Assembly (NCBI GenBank): GCA_001275005.1
Contig: JWZX01003312.1
Coordinates: forward strand, 1-43,482
Length of the DNA stretch: 43,482 bases
DNA from: Chrysochromulina tobinii
Lineage: Eukaryota; Haptophyta; Prymnesiales; Chrysochromulinaceae
Direction of reading: 5' to 3'
The stretch's first letter is position 1. Every line of letters starts with the position of its first letter. Positions 7,951-17,577 of the stretch are shown here, in pieces. The translations under genes and the position numbers were made by a program. The notes beneath the pieces are model-generated. The model saw only the letters and a program-made list of their open reading frames with translations, searched no databases and was not told the DNA's origin.

Positions 7951-10437
7951 ATGCGCCGCCGCCGCCATCGCGGCGGCCTCGCTCACGCCCTGATTATTGC
8001 CGTGTGCTGGCCAAGCGCACGTGGCCGAGATTCCACTCCATTCACTGTGGACGTCGTTGCCAACTGCACGCCATTTGCTGAGGAAGTGCTGCGCGCCCAC
8101 GCTGGATCGCCAATCATCCTGACCTACTGGACCAATGCGCCTACGGACACCTGGCTGCTCGGTCTCACAGCTGCAGCGCACGGCCTGCCGCTCGTTGTCG
8201 TGGGGCATGGTCGAGGCCGTTTTAACATAGCGAGTGGCACGGGAGCCAAGATCACTGGCTACCTACGAGCGTTGCAGATCGTTGAAGCCGTTGCACGGAG
8301 TGCTGCAGTCGTGGTGACAGACGCAACCGACACTGTCATCGTGAACGCGCCAAGCGGCCAAACTTCTGCCACTAAGGCGATCAAGCAAGCCTTGGAAACA
8401 TCAGCCGTGCTGACCTCTGCCGAGTGCGGCTCATGGCCAAAATGCTACGCCCCGCTGTATGCACATGATTTGGTGCACCAGCAGTGCCGCGCGGAAGGCA
8501 ATCCTACGTGCTTTGCCAACTCAGGCGCTTACCTTGGTTCCGCGGCCGCGCTCAAGGCTATGTTCGCGGAGCAGGTGCGAATGATGACCAGCTTTGCCGC
8601 TTTGCGGAAGAAGAGGCGGGGAACGCTCCGGAACATGAAAGTTGGCGAGGTGCACAACCATTCAATCGGTGGCGTGGAGCTTAACGACGATCAGGCTGTA
8701 CTGCACTACCTCTACCTCAACCAGTCACGAGACAACCTTGGCGTGACACTTCGGATGGACGTGCACAGCTCCTTCTTTCTCAGCACCTGGAGATGCCACG
8801 ACCGTGTCTGGCCACGTGTCCATACTGTCGTCGGTCCTTTTGAGCGGTGCCACGAGATGAAGCACGATCCCGCAGCGCGAATCATTCAGCCGCATCCAGG
8901 TTCGGCTTCTTCGCTGCGATACAACGCGAGTGACGGCAGTGAGCAGCAGCCCTTTCTTCTGCACGCCAATGGGAAAGATGGCTTCCTGCAACCAAGCCGC
9001 GTGCGAGCCAACCCGAGGCTGAAGCACCTCGCTGACACCCAGGAGCGCATGCGCAACGCCCCTGAAGCGCTTTTACGACACCCAGTGTTGTTCCTCGACT
9101 CGCACAGCCAGCCTTGCCATTCCATGAGCTTGGCGGACTTTCTTCGCACCGGGTCCTCCTCTATACTGAATCGTCGCGCGCGTGCCACGCGAGTTTCTGT
9201 ACCGCCTCCGGCTCCTTCTGCTCCGCTGTCTCTAATTACGAACTCCCCGGGCGCCACCGGCCGATCAGAGCACAGGTGTTGCGCATTCAGCGACCACCCG
9301 ATGGTGGGCCCGGCCTTGGGCTTCAACTGCGACGCCAAAGGAGGGGACGTGCATGGGGGGTGCCGCAATGCCTGTTGCGAGGGGAAGTGTTGTGTGCCGA
9401 TACTACAATGCCGATACTACAATGCTGGTGCACTCGGCGGAACAGTCTGCGCCGATACGGCCTCCAACCCAGAGCTCAAAGCGGGACGGGGTCCGAACTA
9501 TGCCCACTTCATGCTCGCACTGGTGTACCCGCTACTGACGGCCATGGACGCGGGCATGCTTCGCGATGGCTCCGCGAGCCAACTGATGCTCGTCTACGGC
9601 AGTCAGAACATGGTCCTAGTCGCACGCCATAAGCTGGAGCGCATCCTGGGCTCAAACGTGACGTGCAAGCGAGCACTCATCTCGGAGGACGAGCTTAAGG
9701 CAGCGTGCAGCAGGGAACGGGTCATCACGGTACGAGTGCCGGTCATGAGCTTCTACAACCGAACCTTTTACTCTCGCGCACGCCTCTTTGCGGATGTGGT
9801 GTCGAGCAGGCTGGGCCTCTATCGGCTGCCGTTGGTGCGGCCTGCACGGTCCGTGGGCCAAGTCACAGGCCTCGATCTGCGAATTGTGGTCCTCTTGCGT
9901 GCGAATAGCACCAACTCGAAATCGCTCGAGGTGCGCGAGCGGCAGGTGCACAATCTCTCTCTAGCGTGCGATCCGCAGTATGCACGTGCACTGGGAGAGC
10001 GCGCTGGTGTGCAGCTCGAGTGCGTCAGCCTGGGTGCGCAAAGTTCGATGGAGCAGAATGCGCGCGCGATTGGTGGCGAGAGAACCATCGGGCTCTTGGC
10101 CGGGCATGGCGCAGGGCTTGCAAACCTAATCTTCATGCGACCCGGCGCCGTGTTGGTCGAGATCGATTCGGTGGCGAACAAGGACACTGATCGCAACATG
10201 TATCAGATGCTTGCACACGCCGTCGGTGTGGTGCCGACGAAGTTGTGGCTCGACAACGCTGGGCGCCATTACCCCGGCTTGCAATCGCAGCCCGTGCGCC
10301 ATCGGATCTCGCCTAAACGGCCGGGCTCAACGGGAGGTTGGCTCAAGGGGAGATACTCGTCCAACGTGCTCCTCAAAGAGGCTGTCCTAGCAGCCACGGT
10401 ACACAACATCACCCGGCGTGTGATAGGAACACGTTAG
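7951..10437 (+). CDS. Two-domain glycosyltransferase: PLOD-like N-terminal domain plus GT61 (DUF563)
   Basis: 828 residues from ATG 7951, no intron. A short Arg-rich stretch and hydrophobic segment (LAHALIIAVCW) suggest a signal peptide or anchor, hence ER/Golgi location. Residues about 48-330 resemble the glycosyltransferase domain of procollagen lysyl hydroxylases/GT25: ILTYWTNAPTDTWLLGL, a DxxD-type metal site in VVVTDATDTVIV (about 119-130), SAECGSWPKCYA and CFANSGAYLGSA. A Cys-rich linker follows (about 447-490). The C-terminal half fits GT61: GRGPNYAHFMLALVYP near 511 and the family signature HGAGLANLIFMRPGAVLVEI at about 718-737, typical of O-GlcNAc/xylosyl-type transferases. Two active sites in one chain would let it build two linkages on a glycoprotein; acceptor and sugar are unknown. 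A 14-bp tandem duplication at 9397-9424 lies in the linker and keeps the frame open. Confidence 0.8.
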   Translation: MRRRRHRGGLAHALIIAVCWPSARGRDSTPFTVDVVANCTPFAEEVLRAHAGSPIILTYWTNAPTDTWLLGLTAAAHGLPLVVVGHGRGRFNIASGTGAKITGYLRALQIVEAVARSAAVVVTDATDTVIVNAPSGQTSATKAIKQALETSAVLTSAECGSWPKCYAPLYAHDLVHQQCRAEGNPTCFANSGAYLGSAAALKAMFAEQVRMMTSFAALRKKRRGTLRNMKVGEVHNHSIGGVELNDDQAVLHYLYLNQSRDNLGVTLRMDVHSSFFLSTWRCHDRVWPRVHTVVGPFERCHEMKHDPAARIIQPHPGSASSLRYNASDGSEQQPFLLHANGKDGFLQPSRVRANPRLKHLADTQERMRNAPEALLRHPVLFLDSHSQPCHSMSLADFLRTGSSSILNRRARATRVSVPPPAPSAPLSLITNSPGATGRSEHRCCAFSDHPMVGPALGFNCDAKGGDVHGGCRNACCEGKCCVPILQCRYYNAGALGGTVCADTASNPELKAGRGPNYAHFMLALVYPLLTAMDAGMLRDGSASQLMLVYGSQNMVLVARHKLERILGSNVTCKRALISEDELKAACSRERVITVRVPVMSFYNRTFYSRARLFADVVSSRLGLYRLPLVRPARSVGQVTGLDLRIVVLLRANSTNSKSLEVRERQVHNLSLACDPQYARALGERAGVQLECVSLGAQSSMEQNARAIGGERTIGLLAGHGAGLANLIFMRPGAVLVEIDSVANKDTDRNMYQMLAHAVGVVPTKLWLDNAGRHYPGLQSQPVRHRISPKRPGSTGGWLKGRYSSNVLLKEAVLAATVHNITRRVIGTR

Positions 10438-10852
10438 GCGTGCAGGTATCTTATAGTTGTTAGGTCACCACAGCTCCTGTGCAGTTACCGGTGTCCCGGC
10501 TCCCCCCGGTGTTTATTGAACCGGTGCCGGATGACGATTGACGTCATCCCTTTTGGATGTGTAAACTCAAGCTCGCATGCATTGTGTTCCATATCCATAT
10601 GCGTTCAAAGGGCGAACTCCGTCACGTCCGCCCGGTTGTCCGCTTCCCTACCCTGAGCGACGAGGCCCGCCTCCTACGCCAGCCAGCCATCGCGTGTTGT
10701 TGTTGTTGTCGTGTCCCACACTCCCTTCCCTGGGGGTTTCTGAGGAATTGGGGGGACGTCGTGTTCGTAACTCTTCACATCCCAAACAGAGCCCAAGGGC
10801 TGTTTAAATGCTGCAAAGTTGATGCGCTTTCCAAAACAAGAAGGTCCGCTGT
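10438..10852. promoter_or_regulatory. Intergenic gap with a CRE-like palindrome
   Basis: 415 bp between the two glycosyltransferase genes. A perfect TGACGTCA (bZIP/CRE-type site) lies at 10539-10546 inside a GGATGAC/GTCATCC inverted repeat. Two overlapping frames here have no recognisable product. Whether the site works is unknown. Confidence 0.3.
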
Positions 10853-13110
10853 ATGCTCGTCGGCGAGCTGGGAATGCCTCTCGGCGAGCTGGGAGTGCCT
10901 CTCAGCACTTTGGTCAAAGCGCGAGTCGGCGACGTCTACAGTGGTCAAAGCACGAGTCACGGGAGTGCATGTGTAGACGTCGCCGACTGGACTAATGGGC
11001 ACGGTAAGACGTGCACAGACTACGCCTTCGCGTGCGCCGACGGCGACTTCAAGCCCGAGTTCCGCTGGCTGGCTGGAATGGAGTTCCACTCGCCCGAGAC
11101 AGCGTGCTGCGCGTGCGGTCGGCAGACGCATGGACGGTCGCGGCCGCCGCCGCCGCCGGAAGTGCCCAAAACCGTGCACGGGTACTCTTTCCACATCTCG
11201 TCGTACTGCCGCGGCGCCGACCGCGAGGTGAAGAAGCCCACGTTCGCAGATTGCGAGTCGCACTGCGCGAGCAGGAAGTGCGCGTGCGCGCACTTTGGCA
11301 ACGGCCTGTGCCGCATGGGCTACACGTACCTCGGGCTGATCCACTCCAAAGGTGACTTCAGCGCGATGGTGCGGCCCGACGCGGTGTCGGACCCGGGTGC
11401 GCTCGCGGCGCAAGCACGCGAGGAGGCTACGCCAGCGGAGACGTGCAGAAGTTCGCTCGCGCGCCGCATGCCGCCGAAGTTCTACATGTACGACGGGCCC
11501 GAGTTCCTCTGGGGCGAGCGCCTTGCTGCGTGCTACCATCGCAAGTATGGGCACGCACCGTGGGCTATGGCCAAGTTCTTCAAGAACAACACGGGCTACA
11601 CCGAGGCGGGGCCGGCGCCGCAGGAGGATCTGTCACACGCGCTCTGGCTGCACACGAGCCTCGTGCGCCACCGGCATCGCACCAAGGACCCGTCCGCCGC
11701 CATGCTGTACGTCGTTCCAGCCTTCGGCTCCCTCTCGGAGGCGACCGGTACGTGTGAAGGGAAGACTCACACCGAGCGTCTGGCGGACGCTGCGGCGACG
11801 ATGAAGCGGAGTCCGTGGCTAGCCACGGCGGCCGCGCGGCACGTCGTGTACGCGGCCGCGGACCGGTCCGACCTGTCTCCCCTCGGCGAGCTGGGCATGC
11901 TGCTCAGCAAGGCTGGCGTGATGGCCTGGTGCACGAGCCCATCGCGCTGCTTCGGGCGCTTCACGAGGCGCGTCGAAATCCCTATGCTACCGTTGCTCTC
12001 GCTCATGCACCCCAGAGTGCACCCGCGCCTCGTCGGCGAGGCATGCCCGCGGGAGCGCGATGGGAGCGCGCGAAGCGGCGTGCCGCGCCGTCACACCACC
12101 GTCTTCTTTCGGGGCTCGCATTGCGATTCGGTCGCGGCCCAGCAGGTACGCGTCAAGCTCGCCGACCTTCGCTGCATGCAGGTGCTCACCACGGCGCCCT
12201 CTTTCCACAGGTACGCGTCAAGCTCGCCGACCTTCGCGACCTAGGCGAGGGCACGACAGTGGACGTCAAGTTCACGCGCGGTGGGCCCAAGCTCAGCTCG
12301 TCGGCGCGCACCGCGCTCGGAGGGAAGGACGTGCGGATGCCGTACAACACGGACCTGTACGCCCAAGGGATGCTCCTTCGCGGCATGCAAGTGCTCACCA
12401 CGGCGCCATCTCCCCACAGGTACGCCCAAGGGATGCTCCGCGCGGACTTTTGTGTGCTGCCGAGAGGGGACGAGGCCAACCCGGGTCGACGTCTTTTGGA
12501 CGCAGTCGCTGCTGGCTGCGTGCCGATGATCATTGGGGATACGATTCGGCTGCCTCTCGCGCCGCTCATCGCGTACAAGAACTTCACCGTTCGTGTGCCC
12601 GAGTCCGAGTTCCTGCGCGACCCGCACGCGGCCGTGAACGAGGTGCTCACGACGGCGCTCACACGCTGATGACCTCTGATTGCCTCTGATTGCCACTGAT
12701 TGCCTCCCTCATTGCATGCAGGTGCTCATGACGGCGCTCCCCACGCTGATGACCTCTGATTGCCTCTGATTGCCACTGATTGCCTCCCTCATTGCATGCA
12801 GGTGCTCCGGACGGCGCTACCCCACCTCGGGGCGCTGCGCCGAGCGCTCCTCGGGGCACGCGACCAGCTGCTGCTCGGCACGGGTACCGGCCCGCTCGCG
12901 GCCAACCACACGGCAACCGCGCACGGGTCCGACCTCGCACTCCTCGCGGCGGGGCGCACTTTCTGCCCGAGGGCGCCTGCCACATTTAAGGCGTGCGGCT
13001 TCGACGGCCTCGAGCAGGTGGTCCCGCGCTCAGCACCCGCCACCAGAGGCAGTACTGCACCCCGTCCCGCACACGGCACACCACGCGCAACAATCGTAAA
13101 GTATGTGTGA
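10853..13110 (+). CDS. Exostosin-like GT47 glycosyltransferase, four exons
   Basis: Exons 10853-12145, 12211-12356, 12420-12642 and 12802-13110 join in frame to 656 residues. N-terminal residues about 40-90 form a Cys module (CVDVADWTNGHGKTCTDY ... CCACG) of the CxDxxxWxNGxGxxCxDY type that I associate with algal and stramenopile surface proteins. A second Cys-rich segment of about 60 residues follows. The GT47 domain starts at about 205 (PPKFYMYDGPEF), continues through LYVVPAFGSL and TVFFRGSHC, and carries the hallmark RADFCVLPRGDEANPGRRLL with DAVAAGCVPMIIGD and VRVPESEF. This family transfers GlcA, Gal, Xyl or Ara in the Golgi. All three introns start with a copy of the next exon. The start is uncertain: no signal peptide is visible, and the first 35 residues contain a 21-bp duplication plus a fragment resembling 11882-11909, so an upstream exon may be missing. 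Confidence 0.8.
10924..10988. repeat. Perfect 17-bp inverted repeat with 31-bp loop
   Basis: Arms AGTCGGCGACGTCTACA (10924-10940) and its exact reverse complement (10972-10988). The loop repeats part of the sequence just upstream (GGTCAAAGC, then G/A, then CGAGTC). It lies at the uncertain 5' end of the GT47 gene and could fold in RNA or be a remnant of a small inverted-repeat element. Confidence 0.7.
12146..12210 (+). mobile_element. Introner-like intron 1 of the GT47 gene (family A)
   Basis: 65 bp, phase 0, GT...AG. Bases 12146-12172 are identical to the first 27 nt of the following exon (12211-12237). The last 40 nt (12171-12210) are the family A core, GCTGCATGCAGGTGCTCACC then ACGGCGCCCTCTTTCCACAG. 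Removing the intron restores the GT47 frame (QQ then VRVKLADLRD). Confidence 0.85.
12357..12419 (+). mobile_element. Introner-like intron 2 of the GT47 gene (family A)
   Basis: 63 bp, phase 2, GT...AG. Bases 12357-12376 are identical to the first 20 nt of the next exon (12420-12439). The core at 12380-12419 matches that of intron 1 with few differences. It is 3n long and has no stop, so retention would add 21 residues. The spliced form gives the conserved LYAQGMLRADFCVLPRG. Confidence 0.85.
12643..12801 (+). repeat. Tandemly duplicated intron 3 of the GT47 gene
   Basis: 159 bp made of two near-identical units, 12643-12721 (79 bp) and 12722-12801 (80 bp). Each begins with GTGCTC, resembles the start of exon 4 (GTGCTCCGGACGGCGCT) and ends in TTGCATGCAG. 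Each unit carries four CTGAT motifs in the series CTGATGACCTCTGATTGCC and CTGATTGCCACTGATTGCC; CTGAT fits a branch-point consensus. Splicing 12642 to 12802 is phase 0 and gives NEV then LRTALPHL. Using the inner acceptor at 12721 would run into a stop. Confidence 0.8.
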
Positions 13111-13305
13111 TCTTACCTTGTGTTCCTTTTACTCGAACGAGAGTGTCGACAAGACAAAAGTGTTTTTTAGTGTCAAGAAGTTCCGCCAAAGTATCCGGAT
13201 ACCGAAAGCGGCCGCTTTTAATTTGATTTTGGACCAAAATTGGAAAAAAAGGTACTTGAAGCGGCGTCTCGGTTCTCTCATTGCGCACGTCCATCAAGGC
13301 ACTCA

Positions 13306-16300
13306 ATGTCGAATCAGGCCTTCCTCGCACGGCAGCGTCGGATTGCCCAGGAAGCGCCCGAGGCTCTGTTTCTTGAATCTTTTACGACAAAGAAGCCACC
13401 AGTGCCAACAAACGTGTCGTCGGTGAAGACCCTTCGTCAGCCCAAAGAGCAAGAGCCGCCACCACCGCGAACCGCGATGCGTAGATTCGTAATCGAGCCG
13501 CTACAGGCACTCAACATGATGCTCAACTCGAAGACGGTTCAGACGCTGCTGTACGCAGCCTTCGTGTTCACCACGCAGTTAGTCATATACACGCTGCGTG
13601 CTCAGGAAGAGTACTACCTCGACAAGTTCTACACTGACACGCTCATGTGAGTGACGCGACCGCGACCGCGACCGCGACCGCGACCGCGACCGCACGCGCA
13701 CGCACACGCGCGTGGAGCCCCTCTTGCCCCCCCCCGCTGTTGCTGAGCTGCCGCCGCGTGCGTGAACAGCGCCAACGTCTTCGACGGAGATCTCAATAAA
13801 TTCTTCACCATCCGCCGCCCTGCGGACATCTGGCAGTGGGGCAATGCGGTGCTGTGGCCTGGCCTGCTCGGCAACCTCGGCCCCGAGAACTCACAGCAGC
13901 AGGACGAGGGCGGCCGCTTCCAGTCATGGCAGCCGGACATGGCTGGGACGACCAACTTGACTAGACCTGGAAGCCCCTTTTACAACAACGACCTTCTGCC
14001 CGATGGCGAGGGTTACCTGGGGACCGGTGGCGGAGGAACTCCTCCGACGGTGGCGGAGGTCGTCGACCGCATGAACCAATTCGATTGGACGGACGGCTTA
14101 CGCATCCTGCAGGTACGTGCCGCGCCAACGAGCGCGGAAAGCTGTGGTTCAGCGACCATCGGTGGCAAATGCTATCCAGAGATGGGCAGAGATGGGTACA
14201 ATGATGACACGGCGCCGTTTGGATTCAATTGGACTCACAAAGAAGGCAATGCGCCCCTGAGCTACCCATTCCTCTGGCACTCAGCGGTGGAGATGGGCTC
14301 GGCCCCGTTTATTAGCTCGTCAGCACCCTCGAGCCACCGCGAGTTCTCTGGCGACGGCTACGCCTCCTTCGTCATCCCCTTCTTCTCGGATGAGTACTTG
14401 CCAGATCAGCGGGGCAAACCTTGCGTGAGCGGACGCACGGCTTCCGGGCCCTGTGTGAGGGACTTCACGCCGCACCGCATCATGCGTGCGAAAGCTCTCA
14501 CGAGAGTGCCTCGCTACTTCTGTGTACGGCTCTCGTGGGATGCTGAGCACGTACACCAGCTGTGTGACCCGAACGATCCCAATAACAACAACCGGACCAC
14601 AGGCATCGTGCGTGGCGCGACTGTCGAGTTCTGGAACGATATGAGGCGCGCGCAGTACGTGGACCCGGCGACACGGATGCTCGAAGTTCGGGTCCCCCTA
14701 GCTTCGAATCCCGCGGGCGTGCGCTCCACCGCACGGCTGATGTTTGAGTTCACCTCGACAGGCGGGGTGCTGCCGTCGTATGACACGATGACGCGCGTCG
14801 CAAAGGACTCCTCGCTGGACGATCTGGAGTTTTTGGTCCTCATCGGCCTTGCATTCTGCATCTACTTCGGTGCGATGGAGATTTTTGAGATCATCTCAAT
14901 CGGCATCAGCAGGTACGCCGCTGCCGCCCCCCTCCTTCAAGCCCCATCAACCCCTTCTATCACCCTACCCCTGCTTCAACGACCTGCCTTGCCGATGCCT
15001 GAGGCCCCTCCACGCTACCGTCTATTCACAGCTACATCTCGGATATGTGGAACTTGATGGACTGGACGGTGTACAGCCTTTACGCCTTTGTCTTCCTCCG
15101 ATCGAAGACCTACGTCGAGCACGTGCGCAACCCGGTCTGCGGAGGGATCTGCACCACGATTGGCTTCCTCGACGACCATGTGCAGGTGGAAGATGCACGT
15201 TCGCTCAAGTTTTCCCTCGCGCTGTGCGTCTGCGTGCAGCTGCTCAAGATCATGAAGATCTCGGCGATCCTCGTCCCGAAAATGGGCTTGACGCCCTCGG
15301 TGCTCAAGAAGGCGCTTCCAGACATGATCTTCTTCTCGTTCGTCTTTGCTGTGTCGCTCTTCGCATTCTCCAACATGCTCTTCATCCAGCTCGGCACGGG
15401 CATGAAAGAGTTCTCCACGCAGTTCACTTCCTTAATCACCCTCGGGCGTGCCCTCTTTGGCGACTTCGACATGACCGAGGTCATCTCCAACTCGCCGAAT
15501 TGTGCGTCGTCACTCCATCTTGCCCTCCTTGGGCGCTCGTTGCGTCCGCCCGGACCTACCCAACGGCTAGCCAGCCCCCCTTCACCCTCCACAAACTAGC
15601 CCATCACCGCTGCTATTCATCGGAGTATAACGGGTTGTGGGGTCGAATCTCGTGACCGGGCAGACGGCAACACGATCCTCTTCCTGCTCTACCTCTTCTG
15701 CTCGATCTTCGTCCTGCTCTCCATGTTCCTCGCGATGCTCGGCGAGGCACAGGCCAACTTTCGTGACGACCAGCTCAACGCGCGCAAAGAGGCTGCCCGA
15801 AAAGGCGAGCAGCTGCCACCAGAGTACGGCATCCTCCACGAAGGCCAAAGGGCGATCGTGAAGGGTTTGATGCGAGTTCCAGTACTTAGGAAGCTTGTGA
15901 AGGATCCCGATGCCCACTTGGAAATGCACGAAAAGGGCACATTGATGTCCGTGTTCCAGGAGCAGATGGAGCAGATCGACCGCCTCGATGAGCGCTTGCT
16001 CGGTCTGAACGACAAAGTTGAAGACCTCATGGCCGCCTTCAAGGCTAGTATGAGGGGTGGCCCCTCCGCCTCGCTGCAGTCGCAGCAGTCCCAGGCGAAC
16101 TCACGAGGCAGTGACGGAACGCTCGAGCGCGTCGAGCGCCTGCTGCTCGAGATGCGGGAGATGCACGAGATGCGGTGGGAGAGCGACCCACGGAGACGGC
16201 ACAAGGCGAGCGGCAGGGAAAGTTCGTTAACGAGGTCCTTCAAGGAGATTAACGGACCGGGGGAAGAATCTCGGGGAGAATCTCGGAATGCCCGACCAGA

Positions 16301-16523
16301 CGATCGGAAGGCACCAGAAGCCACTCACACTCAGGGAGAATCTCGTCCGGGACATTCTCGTCGGAGAGACTCCTCCGGTGAACGCCGGGATCAACACCAC
16401 AGGCATGGCAGTAGAGAGCACCCGGGGAGGAGCACGTCAAGCATCACCAAGGAGCACACCTATACCAGGGAGCGTGCCCACAACGGATCGCCGGTTCTCG
16501 CCAGTCACAAGCTTCGAGCGTGA
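13306..16523 (+). CDS. Polycystin-2/TRPP-like cation channel, four exons
   Basis: Exons 13306-13646, 13770-14912, 15032-15501 and 15664-16523 join in frame (937 residues). I chose ATG 13306 (MSNQAFLARQRR). S1 lies at about 77-97; a large extracellular loop (about 115-460), as in the polycystin TOP domain, contains cysteines and NxT/NxS sites. S2 is at about 468-490 (LEFLVLIGLAFCIYFGAMEI), S3 at 499-519 (MWNLMDWTVYSLYAF), S4 at 553-572 (FSLALCVCVQLLKIMKI) and S5 at 590-615. The pore segment LITLGRALFGDFDMTEV (about 629-645) matches the polycystin filter region, and S6 is at 653-677 (ILFLLYLFCSIFVLLSMFLA). The cytosolic tail has a short predicted coil (LERVERLLLEMREMHEM) and an Arg/Ser-rich end with repeated GESR motifs; no EF-hand is seen. 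Related channels act in cilia, flagella or the plasma membrane; the location here is inferred. Confidence 0.9.
13647..13769 (+). other. Polycystin intron 1
   Basis: 123 bp, GTGAGT...ACAG, phase 2; joins TDTL to ANVFDGDL through an ATC codon. Contains a (GCGACC)n microsatellite at about 13654-13692. No copy of the next exon is seen. Confidence 0.8.
14913..15031 (+). other. Polycystin intron 2
   Basis: 119 bp, GTACGC...TTCACAG, phase 2, C-rich. Joins IISIGIS to SYISDMWNLMDW. No duplicated exon sequence. Confidence 0.8.
15502..15663 (+). other. Polycystin intron 3
   Basis: 162 bp, GTGCGT...GGGCAG, phase 1. Joins the pore-side ISNSPN to YGNTILFLLYLF of S6; unspliced reading ends at a stop before S6. 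Confidence 0.8.
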
Positions 16524-17577
16524 TGGAATAGGGCTACAAGGGCAAGGATACAATACGTTAATACAATACGGGGTTAAATACGGGGTACTGACATGCTGCA
16601 CTCGCGCCAGAACTCGCAATTTTCTTTGGGCTTTGAGTTGTGGCAGCGGAGCGCGGCCACGTTCGTCGTACTGAGCACCCTCCCGGACCCGTACTATCTC
16701 CAGAATAGGGGGATTCAGAGCTCGGCCCCTGGCCAGCTCTCGGGTATGAGTGTTTAATGAGTGTTGAGTCGACTAAAATCATCATACCTTCTAACTAGAA
16801 ACACGTGCGGTGATTGGACTGATTTCTGATCGTGCACAGACCACAGAAAGACCTAGCTCCTAGGCGGGAAACAATCATCATGAATCTAGCGAGCCATAAG
16901 CAATGTCGACGCGTGCGGCAAGAACGAAGAAGCCCCCGGACTTGAACGACGTAAAAAGGTCAGGGGCAGCGGGACCCACGCGCCTCCCCGTCCCCAAAAG
17001 GCGCGGCAAATTAGTAACACATGTAGTAACGTTTGGCTTTGGGCGCCCGGCCGGGCGCCCGCGCACAAACGTACAACCCGACCCGCGACCGCAGGTCACT
17101 GGTTACAGCACCGAGATCCGCGCGCACCATGTCCATGTGCTATGTTCAGTGCTATGTTCTCGGCTCAGCCTCATACTCACACAAGCCCCGCTGCTTTCCG
17201 ACACAGCCGCACCGCCCCCGGCCGCTCGGGGGCCCCGATGCAGGTTGCAGCCAGCGATCGATGGCAGCCGGCCTGCTTCGCGCCCGCATGCCGCATCTGT
17301 CTCCGACCTGCACACAAACGCCGTGCTAAACCGAACTGCGGTCCTTACGCCCACTCGAGGCACTCCCACTTTGTACCGGTACGCGTGCTCCATGCCTCAC
17401 CACATGCGCCGCCCCTTCCCCGGCTTCCATCTGCCCGACAGCGCGGTCGCTACGCCCACGACGGATGCCCGCGCCCTTCTCTGCTCTTCGAGAGAGCCCG
17501 TAAAGCGCCAGGGTAGGGGCGGAGCATCTCGTCCCCATCTCTTCAAATCTCGTCCTCATCTCCCCACTCGGCCCGTT
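16524..17577. other. Gap between convergent polycystin and myosin genes
   Basis: 1054 bp between two converging 3' ends. The first part (16540-16860) is relatively AT-rich with an ATACAATACG-type short repeat near 16549-16570. A long frame at 16903-18042 has no recognisable domain, runs opposite the myosin tail and looks like a GC-rich shadow. I see no gene I can support. Confidence 0.5.
17041..17060. repeat. Perfect 20-bp palindrome
   Basis: GGGCGCCCGG directly followed by its reverse complement, in the gap between convergent genes. It could form a hairpin in either transcript; a terminator or 3'-end role is only a guess. Confidence 0.7.

Noticed and set aside
10557-10976. Small frame with a hydrophobic N-terminus upstream of the GT47 gene
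   Set aside because: Considered as a missing signal-peptide exon, but no donor-acceptor pair gives a convincing in-frame join to the Cys module.
13654-13700. Regular short repeats as a CRISPR-like array
   Set aside because: A simple (GCGACC)n microsatellite inside an intron of a eukaryotic gene; no spacers.
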